From JACQHJ01 sp964624955 (lineage in GTDB: Bacteria; Patescibacteriota; Microgenomatia; Levybacterales; UBA12049), in assembly GCA_964624955.1 (NCBI GenBank), contig CAZUZF010000006.1, positions 1-32,803 on the forward strand: a stretch of 32,803 nt of DNA, written 5' to 3'. Below are positions 8,188-15,913 of this stretch, piece by piece (position 1 is the first letter of the stretch; each line of letters begins with the position of its first letter). Both the position numbers and the translations under genes were made by a program. The notes beneath the pieces were generated by a model. It made no database searches. It was given only the letters and a program-made list of their open reading frames with translations, and had not been told where the DNA came from.

Positions 8188-9600
8188 TTAATTTAAACTA
8201 TTTCCAATCTTATAAATATTTCCAGCTCCCATGGTAAGGATTATCCAGCCGTTTCCATAGGCTTTTTGGTCGACATATTTTATCACATCGGTCAAGTTTG
8301 AAAAGTGCAAAACATTACTTCCAATTTTAGAGATTTCATTTTGTAATATCTTAGAAGAAACACTGTTATCTATTTGCTCCCTTGCGGAAGAATAGATGTC
8401 AACTAGAATGAGCTCATTTGCATCAGAAAAAGAGTATTTAAATTGCTCGAACAGTTTTTTTGTTCTGGAATAAGTATGAGGTTGAAATATGCACAATATT
8501 TTTTTATTGGGAAATGTCTTTTTAAAAGCAATAAGAGTCTTTCGTATCTCAGTTGGATGATGCGCGTAGTCATCGTACAAAACAGCTCCGCTTTGAAGAT
8601 CTTTTATAAATTCAAATCTTCTTCTTGAACCCGTAAACTTGACTAATCCTTTTTTAATGTTTTCCAAAGAAAGACCAATTTCCAAACAGACTATAATTGC
8701 GGCAAGCGCATTTAAGGCATTATGTTCGCCTGTTACATTTAACATAAATTCACCAAGATTTGTATTGTTGTTTTGAATCCAGAAAAACATTTTTTCCTTT
8801 TCAATCGATATCTTGTCAATATAAAAGTTGGCGTTTTTGGAAAACCCATAGGTTATAACCCTTCCCAAAACTTTCTTAGTCAAAGTTTCTGTCTGACTGT
8901 CATCAACGCAGGCAATTAAAGAACCATTTAGTGAAATATTATTAGAAAAAGAGTAAAAAGCCTCTCTTAAATGGTCTATGGATTCGTAAAGATCAGGATG
9001 ATCAAGTTCAATGCTGGTTATAACCGCAATTTGTGGTTTTTGCCATAAAAGCTTTGGAGTTTTATCATATTTTGGCTCTGTTGCGTATTCATCAGCCTCT
9101 GCCACAAAATATTTGCCTTTGCCAAAATGCCCGCAAGAGTTAAGATAGGGAACATTTCCTGTTCCTACCACAAAAGTTGGGTCAAGGTTATTTTCTCTCA
9201 AAATTGTCGCAATCATTGCCGTTGTGGTTGTTTTTCCATGCGTTCCTGAAACAGAAATCCCCTCAAAAGTCTTTTCAAAAATCTCTCCTTTCATAAATTC
9301 GCCAACAGCTTGTCCCTGAGTCCAGACTTTAATTCCCCTTTTTTTTGCCTCAACTACCTCAATGTGGTCAAAGCCGCCATGCGCTCCTGTTGTGATAACT
9401 AAATCAGCATTTTCAATATGCGAAACTGAAAAACCAACCAGCGGTTTTATGTTTTCTTTTTTTAACGCCTCGTCTGTTATGAATTCCTCGTCAATATCAC
9501 AACCGGAAATGCTAAACCCAGCTTGTTTTGCAATAATTGCCAAGGGAGTCATTCCAACCCCTTTTATGCCGACAAAATGTATTGTTTTTATTTTTTTCAT
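8188..9600 (-). CDS. murC: UDP-N-acetylmuramate--L-alanine ligase MurC
   Basis: ATP-dependent cytoplasmic ligase that adds the first amino acid, L-alanine, to UDP-MurNAc. The 470-residue length is normal. The N-terminal Rossmann-like UDP-binding domain is retained (HFVGIKGVGMTPLA at 8-21), unlike the MurE and MurF genes in this cluster. The ATP P-loop SGTHGKTTTT is at 118-127, and EADEY and a DDYAHHPTEI segment (C-terminal ligase domain) are present. The start overlaps the murE stop by four bases, indicating translational coupling. Mpl is less likely because of the MurC-type opening motif. Confidence 0.95.
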   Translation of the reverse strand: MKKIKTIHFVGIKGVGMTPLAIIAKQAGFSISGCDIDEEFITDEALKKENIKPLVGFSVSHIENADLVITTGAHGGFDHIEVVEAKKRGIKVWTQGQAVGEFMKGEIFEKTFEGISVSGTHGKTTTTAMIATILRENNLDPTFVVGTGNVPYLNSCGHFGKGKYFVAEADEYATEPKYDKTPKLLWQKPQIAVITSIELDHPDLYESIDHLREAFYSFSNNISLNGSLIACVDDSQTETLTKKVLGRVITYGFSKNANFYIDKISIEKEKMFFWIQNNNTNLGEFMLNVTGEHNALNALAAIIVCLEIGLSLENIKKGLVKFTGSRRRFEFIKDLQSGAVLYDDYAHHPTEIRKTLIAFKKTFPNKKILCIFQPHTYSRTKKLFEQFKYSFSDANELILVDIYSSAREQIDNSVSSKILQNEISKIGSNVLHFSNLTDVIKYVDQKAYGNGWIILTMGAGNIYKIGNSLN

Positions 9601-10799
9601 TTCCTAACTTTTAAGTTTAAATCAGAAAGGATATTTTCAGTAATTTTGTATTCATCCCAAGGTTCTTCTCCTTTTCCCAAATTCATTGAGTTTTCCGCAG
9701 CTTTTCCAGTAATCAAAACCAAATCGTTTTTCTTTGCCATTTGGATAGCAGCAGATATTGCTTGTTTTCTGTCTACAATCTTCAAAATCTTTGCTTTTGG
9801 ATTATCTACTCCGGCCTCTATTTGCCCAATAATGTCATTTACATCCTCGGATCTTGGGTCTTCGGCTGTTAGAATGACCGTATCCACAAAACTTGCGGAG
9901 ATATCCCCCATAAAAGGCCTTTTTTGCAGGTCCCTTTCACCAGCCGACCCAAATACATGAATAATTTTTCCTTTAATAACAGGCCTTAAGCTTTTTAGAA
10001 GCTGCTCAAAAGCGTTTGGAGTGTGGGCAAAGTCTATCATAACTGCAAACCCCCCTTTATACACAAAATCAAGCCTTCCTTTGGGCAAATTGAAAGTGTC
10101 AAGCGCTTTTTTAATCTGTTCATCGGAAAGCCCTAGCCTTCTGCAAACGGCAACAGCAGCAAGCACGTTATATTTATTAAACTCTCCAAAAATATCTATT
10201 TGTTTAATATTAAAATTCTTTGGATTTACTTCAGACCCTTCAAAAAATCCGTAAGTAATCCAATTGGTTGCGTCTTTGCTGTTTTTAGCTTCTGATAAAA
10301 GCTGATAGGAAGAATCGTCTTTGTTAACCACTGCAACTTTTGCCATTTTTAAAAGTTTTTCCTTTGTTTTTACATAATTATCATATGTTTTGTGGTAATC
10401 CAAATGCTCGCTCGTTAAATTAGTCAAAACTCCCATCTCAAAAGGCACTCCCCAAACCCTATTTTGATCAAGCGAATGCGAAGTAACTTCCAGAATAAAA
10501 TATTCAACGTCTTGTCTTTTTGCCTTAAACAAAAGCCTCTGGAGTAAAAAAGACTCAGGGGTCGTAACGTGGAAACCGATTGGATAGATAGCCTCTCCAA
10601 TTGCCGCTCCAAGGCTTGAAATCATGGCTACACTTCTGCCGTTTTGTTTAAGAATGTGGTAGATCAGGTTGACAGTTGTAGTTTTGCCATCAGTACCTGT
10701 TACTCCGATTACTTTTAATGATTTTGCGGGAAACAAAAACAAAAGGTTGCAAAAAACGGCAACAAAAAAATGGTAGATATTTTTAATTTTCTGCCACAT
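9597..10799 (-). CDS. murE: MurE-type ligase lacking the N-terminal substrate domain
   Basis: Mur ligase that adds the third peptide residue (usually meso-diaminopimelate or lysine) to UDP-MurNAc-L-Ala-D-Glu. MurE marks are the P-loop GVTGTDGKTTT at 32-42, TTPE near 79-82, EVTSHSL at 104-110, HLDYH at 132-136, GSAGERD at 284-290 and KRPFMG. The amino-acid specificity motif, DNPR in DAP enzymes, reads EDPR at 313-316; the retained arginine would favour DAP, but this is inference. The protein has 400 residues against about 490, because the P-loop begins at residue 32 instead of about 110. The N-terminal UDP-binding domain is replaced by a short hydrophobic helix (about 8-24). It overlaps murC by four bases, has a leaderless-type promoter, and diverges from the DUF192 gene. 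Confidence 0.88.
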   Translation of the reverse strand: MWQKIKNIYHFFVAVFCNLLFLFPAKSLKVIGVTGTDGKTTTVNLIYHILKQNGRSVAMISSLGAAIGEAIYPIGFHVTTPESFLLQRLLFKAKRQDVEYFILEVTSHSLDQNRVWGVPFEMGVLTNLTSEHLDYHKTYDNYVKTKEKLLKMAKVAVVNKDDSSYQLLSEAKNSKDATNWITYGFFEGSEVNPKNFNIKQIDIFGEFNKYNVLAAVAVCRRLGLSDEQIKKALDTFNLPKGRLDFVYKGGFAVMIDFAHTPNAFEQLLKSLRPVIKGKIIHVFGSAGERDLQKRPFMGDISASFVDTVILTAEDPRSEDVNDIIGQIEAGVDNPKAKILKIVDRKQAISAAIQMAKKNDLVLITGKAAENSMNLGKGEEPWDEYKITENILSDLNLKVRK

Positions 10800-10806
10800 G
10801 TTAGGT

Positions 10807-10812
10807 ATTATA
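10807..10812 (-). promoter_or_regulatory. -10 box of the murE operon promoter
   Basis: The minus strand reads TATAAT seven bases before the murE ATG. No convincing -35 hexamer is visible at 16-18 bases upstream. An AGGAG lies immediately upstream of the -10, too far to act as ribosome binding site for murE. The box is back-to-back with the plus-strand -10 at 10841-10846, so two divergent promoters share about 50 bases. Confidence 0.5.
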
Positions 10813-10840
10813 CTCCTTTTTAAATTCTAGAAAGTTAAGA

Positions 10841-10846
10841 TATAAT
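10841..10846 (+). promoter_or_regulatory. -10 box of the DUF192 gene, leaderless geometry
   Basis: TATAAT is followed by exactly six bases and then ATG at 10853, which puts the expected start point on the A of the start codon. The -35 region (TTTTAA at 17 bases) is poor. The box also argues against the in-frame TTG at 10847 as start, because that codon directly abuts the -10. Confidence 0.5.
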
Positions 10847-10852
10847 TTGTCT

Positions 10853-11176
10853 ATGATTAAAAACTCCACTTCCGACACAAAGTTAAATTTAAAGGTTTTG
10901 CATTTAGAAAGCACAAAAGACAAACTTTTGGGGGCAGTAAAATATAAGGAAAGTGTTTTGTTTTTAAAAACAAGGCTAGGCATACACACGTTTTTTGTAA
11001 AAACCCCCTTGGATATTCTGATTTTAGACAAAAACAAAAGAATTGTAAGAATTAAAGAAGGACTCTTACCAAACAGGGTGTATTTTTGGAATCTAAGATA
11101 CTCTTTAGTCTTGGAATTGCCAAGGGGAGTGGTAAAAAAATTAAAATTAAAAGTAGGGCACATGGTTGAGTTTTAA
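10853..11176 (+). CDS. DUF192 family protein
   Basis: Small protein of 107 residues on the strand opposite the dcw genes. Its second half matches the DUF192 pattern: a PLDILILDKNKRIVRI stretch, a proline/aromatic segment, then LVLELPRGVVKKLKLKVGHMVEF, equivalent to the family LELPAG...GIKxGD ending. The family's biochemical role is unknown to me. No signal peptide or membrane segment is visible, whereas many DUF192 proteins are exported. The first 25 residues are not alignable by eye. ATG at 10853 is preferred over TTG at 10847 because of the -10 box. It is wedged between murE and murF, ending ten bases from the murF stop. A minus-strand frame through 10801-11163 is judged to be its shadow. 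Confidence 0.75.
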   Translation: MIKNSTSDTKLNLKVLHLESTKDKLLGAVKYKESVLFLKTRLGIHTFFVKTPLDILILDKNKRIVRIKEGLLPNRVYFWNLRYSLVLELPRGVVKKLKLKVGHMVEF

Positions 11177-11186
11177 TTAGCTTTAA

Positions 11187-12521
11187 TTATAATGTTTTTT
11201 CTCTGATTTTGTTCCAAAACTCTCCTCTTCTGCAAAGTCTTTGGCTATCTTTTTTGTCTTTTAAAAGCATTTCAACCGCTCTTTCCAAAAATAAGGTGTT
11301 TTGTGATCCTTTTATAAGCACAATGTCTTTTGGCTTAATATTTTCTAAGATTGCCTCTTTTCCTTGGGTAAAAGTTAAAAAGGAAAGGCACTCAAATTTG
11401 TTTTTTCTCAAGATAGGCTCAATATATTTTTGAGATAGGGGACCGATAAGGATTGCAAAATCAAGCGTCTTTAATATTTTTTGAGCAACTTCTTCGTGAA
11501 GAGCTTTGCTCATTGTTCCAAGCTCTCGCATATCGCCTATTATTCCAACCCGTTTTCTTTGCTTCCCTATTTCTAAAACAAAATCAAGTAAATCTAAAAT
11601 CGGAGTAAGTGTTGCGTTGTTATATGAAGAATCAATTAAAACAGTATCTTTTATGCCTTTAAAAACAGTCATTCTTCCAGGCGGAAGTGAAAAATTACCC
11701 TCAAGGCTTTCAATTGCTTTATGTATATCAATACCTTTGGTTAAACAAACGGCAATTGCCATTACAAAAGAGTACGCAAAGTGTTTTGGCAGGGGATTTT
11801 TTATTTCAATCTTATATTTTTTATCATTATATATAAATACAACCAAAAATTTGTCTACAAAATTTTGTATTTTTTCAATAAAAAATGAGGCGTTTTTATC
11901 TTTAGCAGAGACTGTAAAACTTTTTGCGTTTATTTTTCCCTTTAGGCTTTTTATATTCTCATCGTCGATATTTAAGACTGCAAAACCGGTCGCTGGAAGG
12001 GTAGTTAACAAAAGCCCTTCCTGGGCTTTTGTTAATTCTAACAAATCCTTGCTTCTGTCACTTACCGATTTTGCCTCAACCAAAGGGTCAAACTGCTGGC
12101 TGTGCTCATAGGAAATATTGGTTAAAACTGCAGTATTTGGCTTTATGATTTTTAACAAATAGCTCATGTTTTTAGGTTCCAAAGGACTATCTATTCCCAT
12201 TTCAGCGATATAGATATCAAATTTTTTGAAGTCAAAAAGAACACGTAGCAGGGCAAGAAATAAAATCCTTATCCAGTCAGAGAAAGTATTTGTTTTAATC
12301 TGCAAATTTAAAATATCCAGAGGTATTCCAGTCTCGCTGTTTTTGCCTTTCCCCTGTTTTACTCTAAATTCGCTTTTTAAAATAAGGTAAATAAAGTTAG
12401 ACAGTGAAGTTTTACCGCTTGCTCCTCCCACTCCTATTACAAAAGGCTTGATTTTCCTAAGCTGTATTAGGGCCAAAATTCTTAAATAAAGAAGAATTAT
12501 TTTAATAGCAATTGTTCTCAT
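11187..12521 (-). CDS. murF: MurF-type ligase lacking the canonical N-terminal domain
   Basis: Mur ligase expected to add D-Ala-D-Ala to the UDP-MurNAc-tripeptide. MurF marks are an altered P-loop GVGGASGKTS at 30-39, a TNISYEHSQQF segment in the nucleotide region, SSYNNATLTPILDLLDF and GIIGDMRELG (the MurF YNANP and GDMxELG motifs). The protein has 444 residues. The P-loop comes at residue 30 instead of about 105, so the UDP-binding N-terminal domain is absent; a hydrophobic helix (about 6-20) takes its place. An upstream in-frame start at 12623 would overlap ftsI by 83 bases and lacks family homology, so ATG 12521 is chosen, supported by a TATAAT box ten bases ahead. Another Mur-like ligase role is possible. 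Confidence 0.83.
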   Translation of the reverse strand: MRTIAIKIILLYLRILALIQLRKIKPFVIGVGGASGKTSLSNFIYLILKSEFRVKQGKGKNSETGIPLDILNLQIKTNTFSDWIRILFLALLRVLFDFKKFDIYIAEMGIDSPLEPKNMSYLLKIIKPNTAVLTNISYEHSQQFDPLVEAKSVSDRSKDLLELTKAQEGLLLTTLPATGFAVLNIDDENIKSLKGKINAKSFTVSAKDKNASFFIEKIQNFVDKFLVVFIYNDKKYKIEIKNPLPKHFAYSFVMAIAVCLTKGIDIHKAIESLEGNFSLPPGRMTVFKGIKDTVLIDSSYNNATLTPILDLLDFVLEIGKQRKRVGIIGDMRELGTMSKALHEEVAQKILKTLDFAILIGPLSQKYIEPILRKNKFECLSFLTFTQGKEAILENIKPKDIVLIKGSQNTLFLERAVEMLLKDKKDSQRLCRRGEFWNKIREKTL

Positions 12522-12531
12522 TTTTACCTGT

Positions 12532-12537
12532 ATTATA
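12532..12537 (-). promoter_or_regulatory. -10 box upstream of murF
   Basis: The minus strand reads TATAAT, then ten bases, then the murF ATG at 12521. The box lies just after the ftsI stop codon. A short AGG occurs in the ten-base gap and could act as a weak ribosome site. The predicted leader is about three bases. No strong -35 was identified, so use as a promoter is plausible but unproven. Confidence 0.4.
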
Positions 12538-12540
12538 TCT

Positions 12541-14223
12541 CTATTGACCACTTGGTGGAATACCGTAATAGTTAAGCAAGGATTTACTAATATCAAAAAA
12601 TATGGGGGCAGCAGTTTCAGCACCGTAAATAGAGGTCGTTGGCCTGTTGATTATAACCACCATGACAAATTTAGCTTCATTTGAAGGCGCAAATCCGACA
12701 AAAGACGCTATGGTTTGGTTAGGATCATAATGCCCAGCAATAGGAATGGATGCTGTTCCGGTCTTTCCGGCTATTCTGTAGCCTACTACACGAGCCCAGG
12801 AAGCCTCTCCTTTATTGACTGCGTTAACCATGATTTCTGCCATTATTTTGGCTGTTTGGGCGCTTATCGGAGTGTCTACCACCTTTGGCTCTATCTTAAC
12901 AAATTCACCCTCGTTGTTCTCTACAGCAACCACGACATGAGGCTCCATTTTTTTTCCTTCATTGGCTATGGCACCAATTGCGGTTAAAAGCTCTATGGGC
13001 GTTATGGATATTCCCTGGCCAAAGCCTATTGTGGCAAGGTCCACTTCATACCATTTACTTTTGTCCTTAAAAGGTGCATAAACTTCTCCCTGCAGGTCAA
13101 TTCCTGTTGTATCACCTATACCAAATTTGCCAAGGTAGCTTAACATCCTATCAAGTCCCAGTTTTTGGGCAACAAAAACCATTGCGGTGTTGTCTGAGTG
13201 CTGAATTGTCTCAATCATGTTGATGTTTTTTCTGTATTTATCGTTCCATGTGTGGATATCGTAGCCTCCGATTGAGATAGGACCAGAGCAAATATTGCAT
13301 TTTGTCGTTGGTAAAACAACTTTTGCATCCAAAGCAGATGACATTACAAGCGGTTTAAAGGTTGATCCCGGCTCATACAGATCTGAAATAAAGGGGTTTT
13401 TATAAGTTTCAAGCGGGTATTCAAAATAGTACGAGGGGTCAAAAGAGGGAAATGAGGCTAATGCCAACATTTGGCCTGTTTTTGGATCCATAATACCAAT
13501 CATTCCGGAACTGGCCCCGTATTTTTCAATACCCTGCTTTAATTTTTTTTCAACCAAAAACTGGATTGAGCGGTCAATTGAAAGGATTATGCTTCTTCCG
13601 TCAATTTTTCCACTGGATTGATCTAATTTGGCAAGTATTGGCCTTCCAAGTGCGTCCGTAACAGTCTTGGCCGTTCCCCCCTCTCCTTTTAAAAGCCTGT
13701 CGTAAAATCCTTCAAGACCAAAATAACCCTTGTCATTTCCGTCAGAGTCTTTTCCCACAAATCCAAGCAAGGTTGCAGCCATTGAGCCTTCGGGATAAAA
13801 ACGCGTGTACTGCTCTGTAAAACCTACTCCGTTTAGACCAAGCTTTTCGAGTTTTTGTTTTGTCTCTATATCAACCTTGGATTTAATTGGTACCCACATT
13901 CGATCCAGGGATAAGCTTGAGCTCACAGAAGCGATATCAGCACTTAAAATTGAAGCTAAAACCTGGGCTGTAGCTTCCTTATTTTTAATTTCTTTTGGAT
14001 TTGCAAAAACCAGATAAGAAACTTTATTTGTGGCAATCGGAAAACCGTCAGACGTTTTAATTTCTCCTCTTTTGGGAAGTATTTTTATATTTGTTCCGTA
14101 TTGCAGATCGCCAAGACTTGATAACTCCCCTGCTTTTACAACCTGCCAGTAAAAAAGCTTTAGGACTACGAGTATAAAAGCGAAAACAATAACCGTAAGG
14201 CAGAATTTATATCTCCAATTCAT
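12541..14223 (-). CDS. ftsI: Septal transpeptidase FtsI (PBP3-like, class B)
   Basis: Class B penicillin-binding protein that cross-links septal peptidoglycan, working with FtsW. It has 560 residues. One N-terminal membrane anchor (about 5-25) is followed by the PBP dimerisation domain and a transpeptidase domain. All three active-site motifs are intact: STFK at 287-290 with the acyl-acceptor serine, SDN at 343-345 and KTGT at 487-490. No PASTA repeats are present. The start overlaps the ftsL stop by four bases, consistent with coupled translation in mraZ-rsmH-ftsL-ftsI. A cysteine pair (C309, C312) in the transpeptidase domain is noticeable but of unknown meaning. Confidence 0.95.
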   Translation of the reverse strand: MNWRYKFCLTVIVFAFILVVLKLFYWQVVKAGELSSLGDLQYGTNIKILPKRGEIKTSDGFPIATNKVSYLVFANPKEIKNKEATAQVLASILSADIASVSSSLSLDRMWVPIKSKVDIETKQKLEKLGLNGVGFTEQYTRFYPEGSMAATLLGFVGKDSDGNDKGYFGLEGFYDRLLKGEGGTAKTVTDALGRPILAKLDQSSGKIDGRSIILSIDRSIQFLVEKKLKQGIEKYGASSGMIGIMDPKTGQMLALASFPSFDPSYYFEYPLETYKNPFISDLYEPGSTFKPLVMSSALDAKVVLPTTKCNICSGPISIGGYDIHTWNDKYRKNINMIETIQHSDNTAMVFVAQKLGLDRMLSYLGKFGIGDTTGIDLQGEVYAPFKDKSKWYEVDLATIGFGQGISITPIELLTAIGAIANEGKKMEPHVVVAVENNEGEFVKIEPKVVDTPISAQTAKIMAEIMVNAVNKGEASWARVVGYRIAGKTGTASIPIAGHYDPNQTIASFVGFAPSNEAKFVMVVIINRPTTSIYGAETAAPIFFDISKSLLNYYGIPPSGQ

Positions 14224-14510
14224 CTTTTTGCGACTGGTAAACCGGAGTTTATCACAAAACTGGTTTTGCTATCTACAAATCCTAACGAAGAGGCTTTGGA
14301 TGAAACATTTGCTAAAGAAGAGCTTTCATAAAGTTTTTGGGAAAGTATTGTATTTTCTGTTTTAAGCACTGAAATTTTATCTTCTAAAATAGAAAGAGTA
14401 ACTCCGGAGGTTGCAACATTATTGGAAATATAAGTCCTCAGGATTGAAAGGGCTATTACTGCTAAAATTAAAACAAAGATTAGTAAAACACTTTTTTTCA
14501 TATTTTTCAT
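14220..14510 (-). CDS. ftsL: FtsL-like bitopic divisome protein
   Basis: A 96-residue protein with a basic N-terminus, one membrane segment (about 7-25), then a heptad-rich region (about 38-66) that should form a coiled coil, and a short C-terminal tail containing ASSLGF, similar to the A-x-x-LG(M/F) end of FtsL. FtsL pairs with FtsB/DivIC and FtsQ outside the membrane to activate FtsW-FtsI. Sequence conservation in this family is very low; the call depends on topology, size and the rsmH-ftsL-ftsI position. ATG codons at 14510 and 14501 are both possible; the first is two bases past the rsmH stop. Confidence 0.8.
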   Translation of the reverse strand: MKNMKKSVLLIFVLILAVIALSILRTYISNNVATSGVTLSILEDKISVLKTENTILSQKLYESSSLANVSSKASSLGFVDSKTSFVINSGLPVAKR

Positions 14511-14512
14511 AT

Positions 14513-15397
14513 TTAATTTTTCTCAAAAATTCTCAGCTTACTGCTTTTGCTTCTACTGTTTTTTCTTATCTCTTTTTCATCCGGTACAACTGGCTTTTGT
14601 GTAATTATTCTTCCCAGATCTTTGTCTTGAAATTCTTTAAAAGTTTTTTTTACAATTCTATCTTCTAAGGAATGGAAACTTATTACTGCTATCCTTCCTG
14701 TACTTTCTAAAAGAGTTACTGCTTGCGGCAGCGCAATTTCTATATTTTCAAGCTCATTATTTACCGCAATTCGCAAGGCTTGGAAAACTTTTTGTCCGAT
14801 TTTATTTTTGTCAAAATCGGAAAGACTTTCCGTATACCCATAAGCTTTGGCAATAACGTCCAAAAGCTCATTGGTAGTTTGTATCGCCTTTACTCTACGC
14901 GCGCCAGTAATAGCGCGAGAAATGGCACTTGCATGACTTTCCTGACCCAATCTATTAAATAGCTCATATAACTCTCCTTTCCCTAGTACATTGACTAGAT
15001 ATTCTGCCGTTAATATGGAATCTTTATCCATTCGCATATCCAGCGGCCCATTTTTTAAAAAACTAAAACCTCTTTTAGTACTATCTATCTGATGGGAAGA
15101 AACTCCCAAGTCAAATAGAATTCCAAAAACCTTTTCAAACCCATTTAAACGTGCAATTTCTCCTATTTGGGAAAAATTCCCCTTAACTAAAACCAGGTTT
15201 TTGTTGTTAATGTTTTGGGATACGTAGTCAATAGCCTCTTGGTCAACGTCTATTCCCAAAACCTTTCCCCCTAAGTTTAAAACCCTCTCAGCGTGTCCTC
15301 CTCCACCCAATGTTGCGTCTATGTATTTTTTGCCTGGTTTTATTTGTAAAAGATCTATTGTTTTACTTAAAAGGACAGGTTTATGAAATTTATTCAT
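14513..15397 (-). CDS. rsmH: 16S rRNA (cytosine-1402 N4) methyltransferase RsmH
   Basis: SAM-dependent methyltransferase (formerly MraW) that modifies C1402 in the ribosomal decoding centre. It has 294 residues, close to the usual 300-315. The SAM loop DATLGGGGHAERVL is at about 27-40, and FDLGVSSHQID, GPLDMRMD and the C-terminal FHSLEDRIVKKTF are all standard for the family. The gene overlaps mraZ by eight bases, as in most dcw clusters, so it should be under MraZ control. Confidence 0.97.
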   Translation of the reverse strand: MNKFHKPVLLSKTIDLLQIKPGKKYIDATLGGGGHAERVLNLGGKVLGIDVDQEAIDYVSQNINNKNLVLVKGNFSQIGEIARLNGFEKVFGILFDLGVSSHQIDSTKRGFSFLKNGPLDMRMDKDSILTAEYLVNVLGKGELYELFNRLGQESHASAISRAITGARRVKAIQTTNELLDVIAKAYGYTESLSDFDKNKIGQKVFQALRIAVNNELENIEIALPQAVTLLESTGRIAVISFHSLEDRIVKKTFKEFQDKDLGRIITQKPVVPDEKEIRKNSRSKSSKLRIFEKN

Positions 15398-15830
15398 CTT
15401 TTTCCCTACCCTTAACCAATTTTTGACTAATCGTATCTATGTTTTTTTCTAAATGTTTTCTATACTCCTCCCAGCGTTTTTTATCCCAAATCTCACAATA
15501 ACGCGACAAACCTATGAATACGATTTCGTCGCCAATTTTTCCATAGTTTCTAAGATAGTTTGGAAGTATAAACCTTCCTTTAGAGTCCAGTTCGATGCTG
15601 GAAGCACTGCCAAGTAGGAACCTTTGAGTTTCCCTGGTCTCGGACTGAATAAACGGTCTTCCCTCTGTCCCTTCAAGGAGCGCTTTCCAATTTTCCTCTG
15701 ATACAACAATGAGTGAGTTTTCATATCCTAAAGTGACAATTAACTTATCCCCCAAGATTTGTCTAAATTTCTTTGGGAATGCGCATCTGTCTTTGTTGTC
15801 AATTTTACCTTCATACTGACCTATTAACAC
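15390..15830 (-). CDS. mraZ: Transcriptional regulator MraZ
   Basis: DNA-binding repressor of the dcw cluster, 146 residues, made of two SpoVT/AbrB-like halves: YEGKIDNKDRCAFPKKFR at about 6-23 and ELDSKGRFILPNYLR at about 83-97. Family knowledge: MraZ forms ring-shaped oligomers that bind direct TGGGN repeats in its own promoter. Such repeats are visible upstream. The start is GTG at 15828-15830, chosen because the family begins M-L-x-G-x-Y and because an AGGAGA site precedes it. It is the first gene of the cluster and overlaps rsmH. It is the only gene in the window with a clear Shine-Dalgarno. Confidence 0.96.
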   Translation of the reverse strand: MLIGQYEGKIDNKDRCAFPKKFRQILGDKLIVTLGYENSLIVVSEENWKALLEGTEGRPFIQSETRETQRFLLGSASSIELDSKGRFILPNYLRNYGKIGDEIVFIGLSRYCEIWDKKRWEEYRKHLEKNIDTISQKLVKGREKDE

Positions 15831-15832
15831 TT

Positions 15833-15838
15833 TCTCCT
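15833..15838 (-). promoter_or_regulatory. Shine-Dalgarno of mraZ
   Basis: The minus strand reads AGGAGA two bases before the GTG start of mraZ. It fixes this non-ATG start and contrasts with the SD-less starts elsewhere in the window. The spacing is shorter than the usual optimum. Confidence 0.7.
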
Positions 15839-15849
15839 GCCTTTCTTTA

Positions 15850-15874
15850 TCCCACCTTTTCCCCTATTTTCCCA
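15850..15874 (-). promoter_or_regulatory. MraZ operator: three direct repeats at 10-base period
   Basis: On the minus strand TGGGA, GGGGA and TGGGA occur at 15870-15874, 15860-15864 and 15850-15854, each separated by exactly five bases. This is the known MraZ-box architecture (TGGGN repeats, one helical turn apart), placed between the predicted promoter and the mraZ start, where binding would repress the cluster. Confidence 0.85.
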
Positions 15875-15876
15875 CT

Positions 15877-15913
15877 TTTATATCATTTTGGCTTAAGTTT
15901 AGATGAGTGTCAA
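15877..15913 (-). promoter_or_regulatory. Promoter of the mraZ-rsmH-ftsL-ftsI unit
   Basis: A perfect TTGACA lies at 15908-15913 on the minus strand. At 17 bases the -10 would be CAAAAT (15885-15890, four of six matches). Alternatively an extended -10, TG-A-TATAAA (15877-15885), lies just before the MraZ repeats. Either would place the start point at or just before the operator. Which -10 is used cannot be told by eye. Confidence 0.6.

Noticed and set aside
10801..11163. Open frame of 120 codons on the minus strand between murE and murF
   Set aside because: It is antisense to the DUF192 gene, which has clear family motifs and a promoter; the antisense translation shows no recognisable domain.
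11506..12111. Plus-strand open frame of 201 codons opposite murF
   Set aside because: Antisense shadow of the MurF-type ligase, with no domain and no promoter-start pair.
12522..12623. Upstream extension of murF by 34 codons
   Set aside because: It would overlap the ftsI C-terminus by 83 bases, adds residues without family similarity, and a TATAAT box favours ATG 12521.
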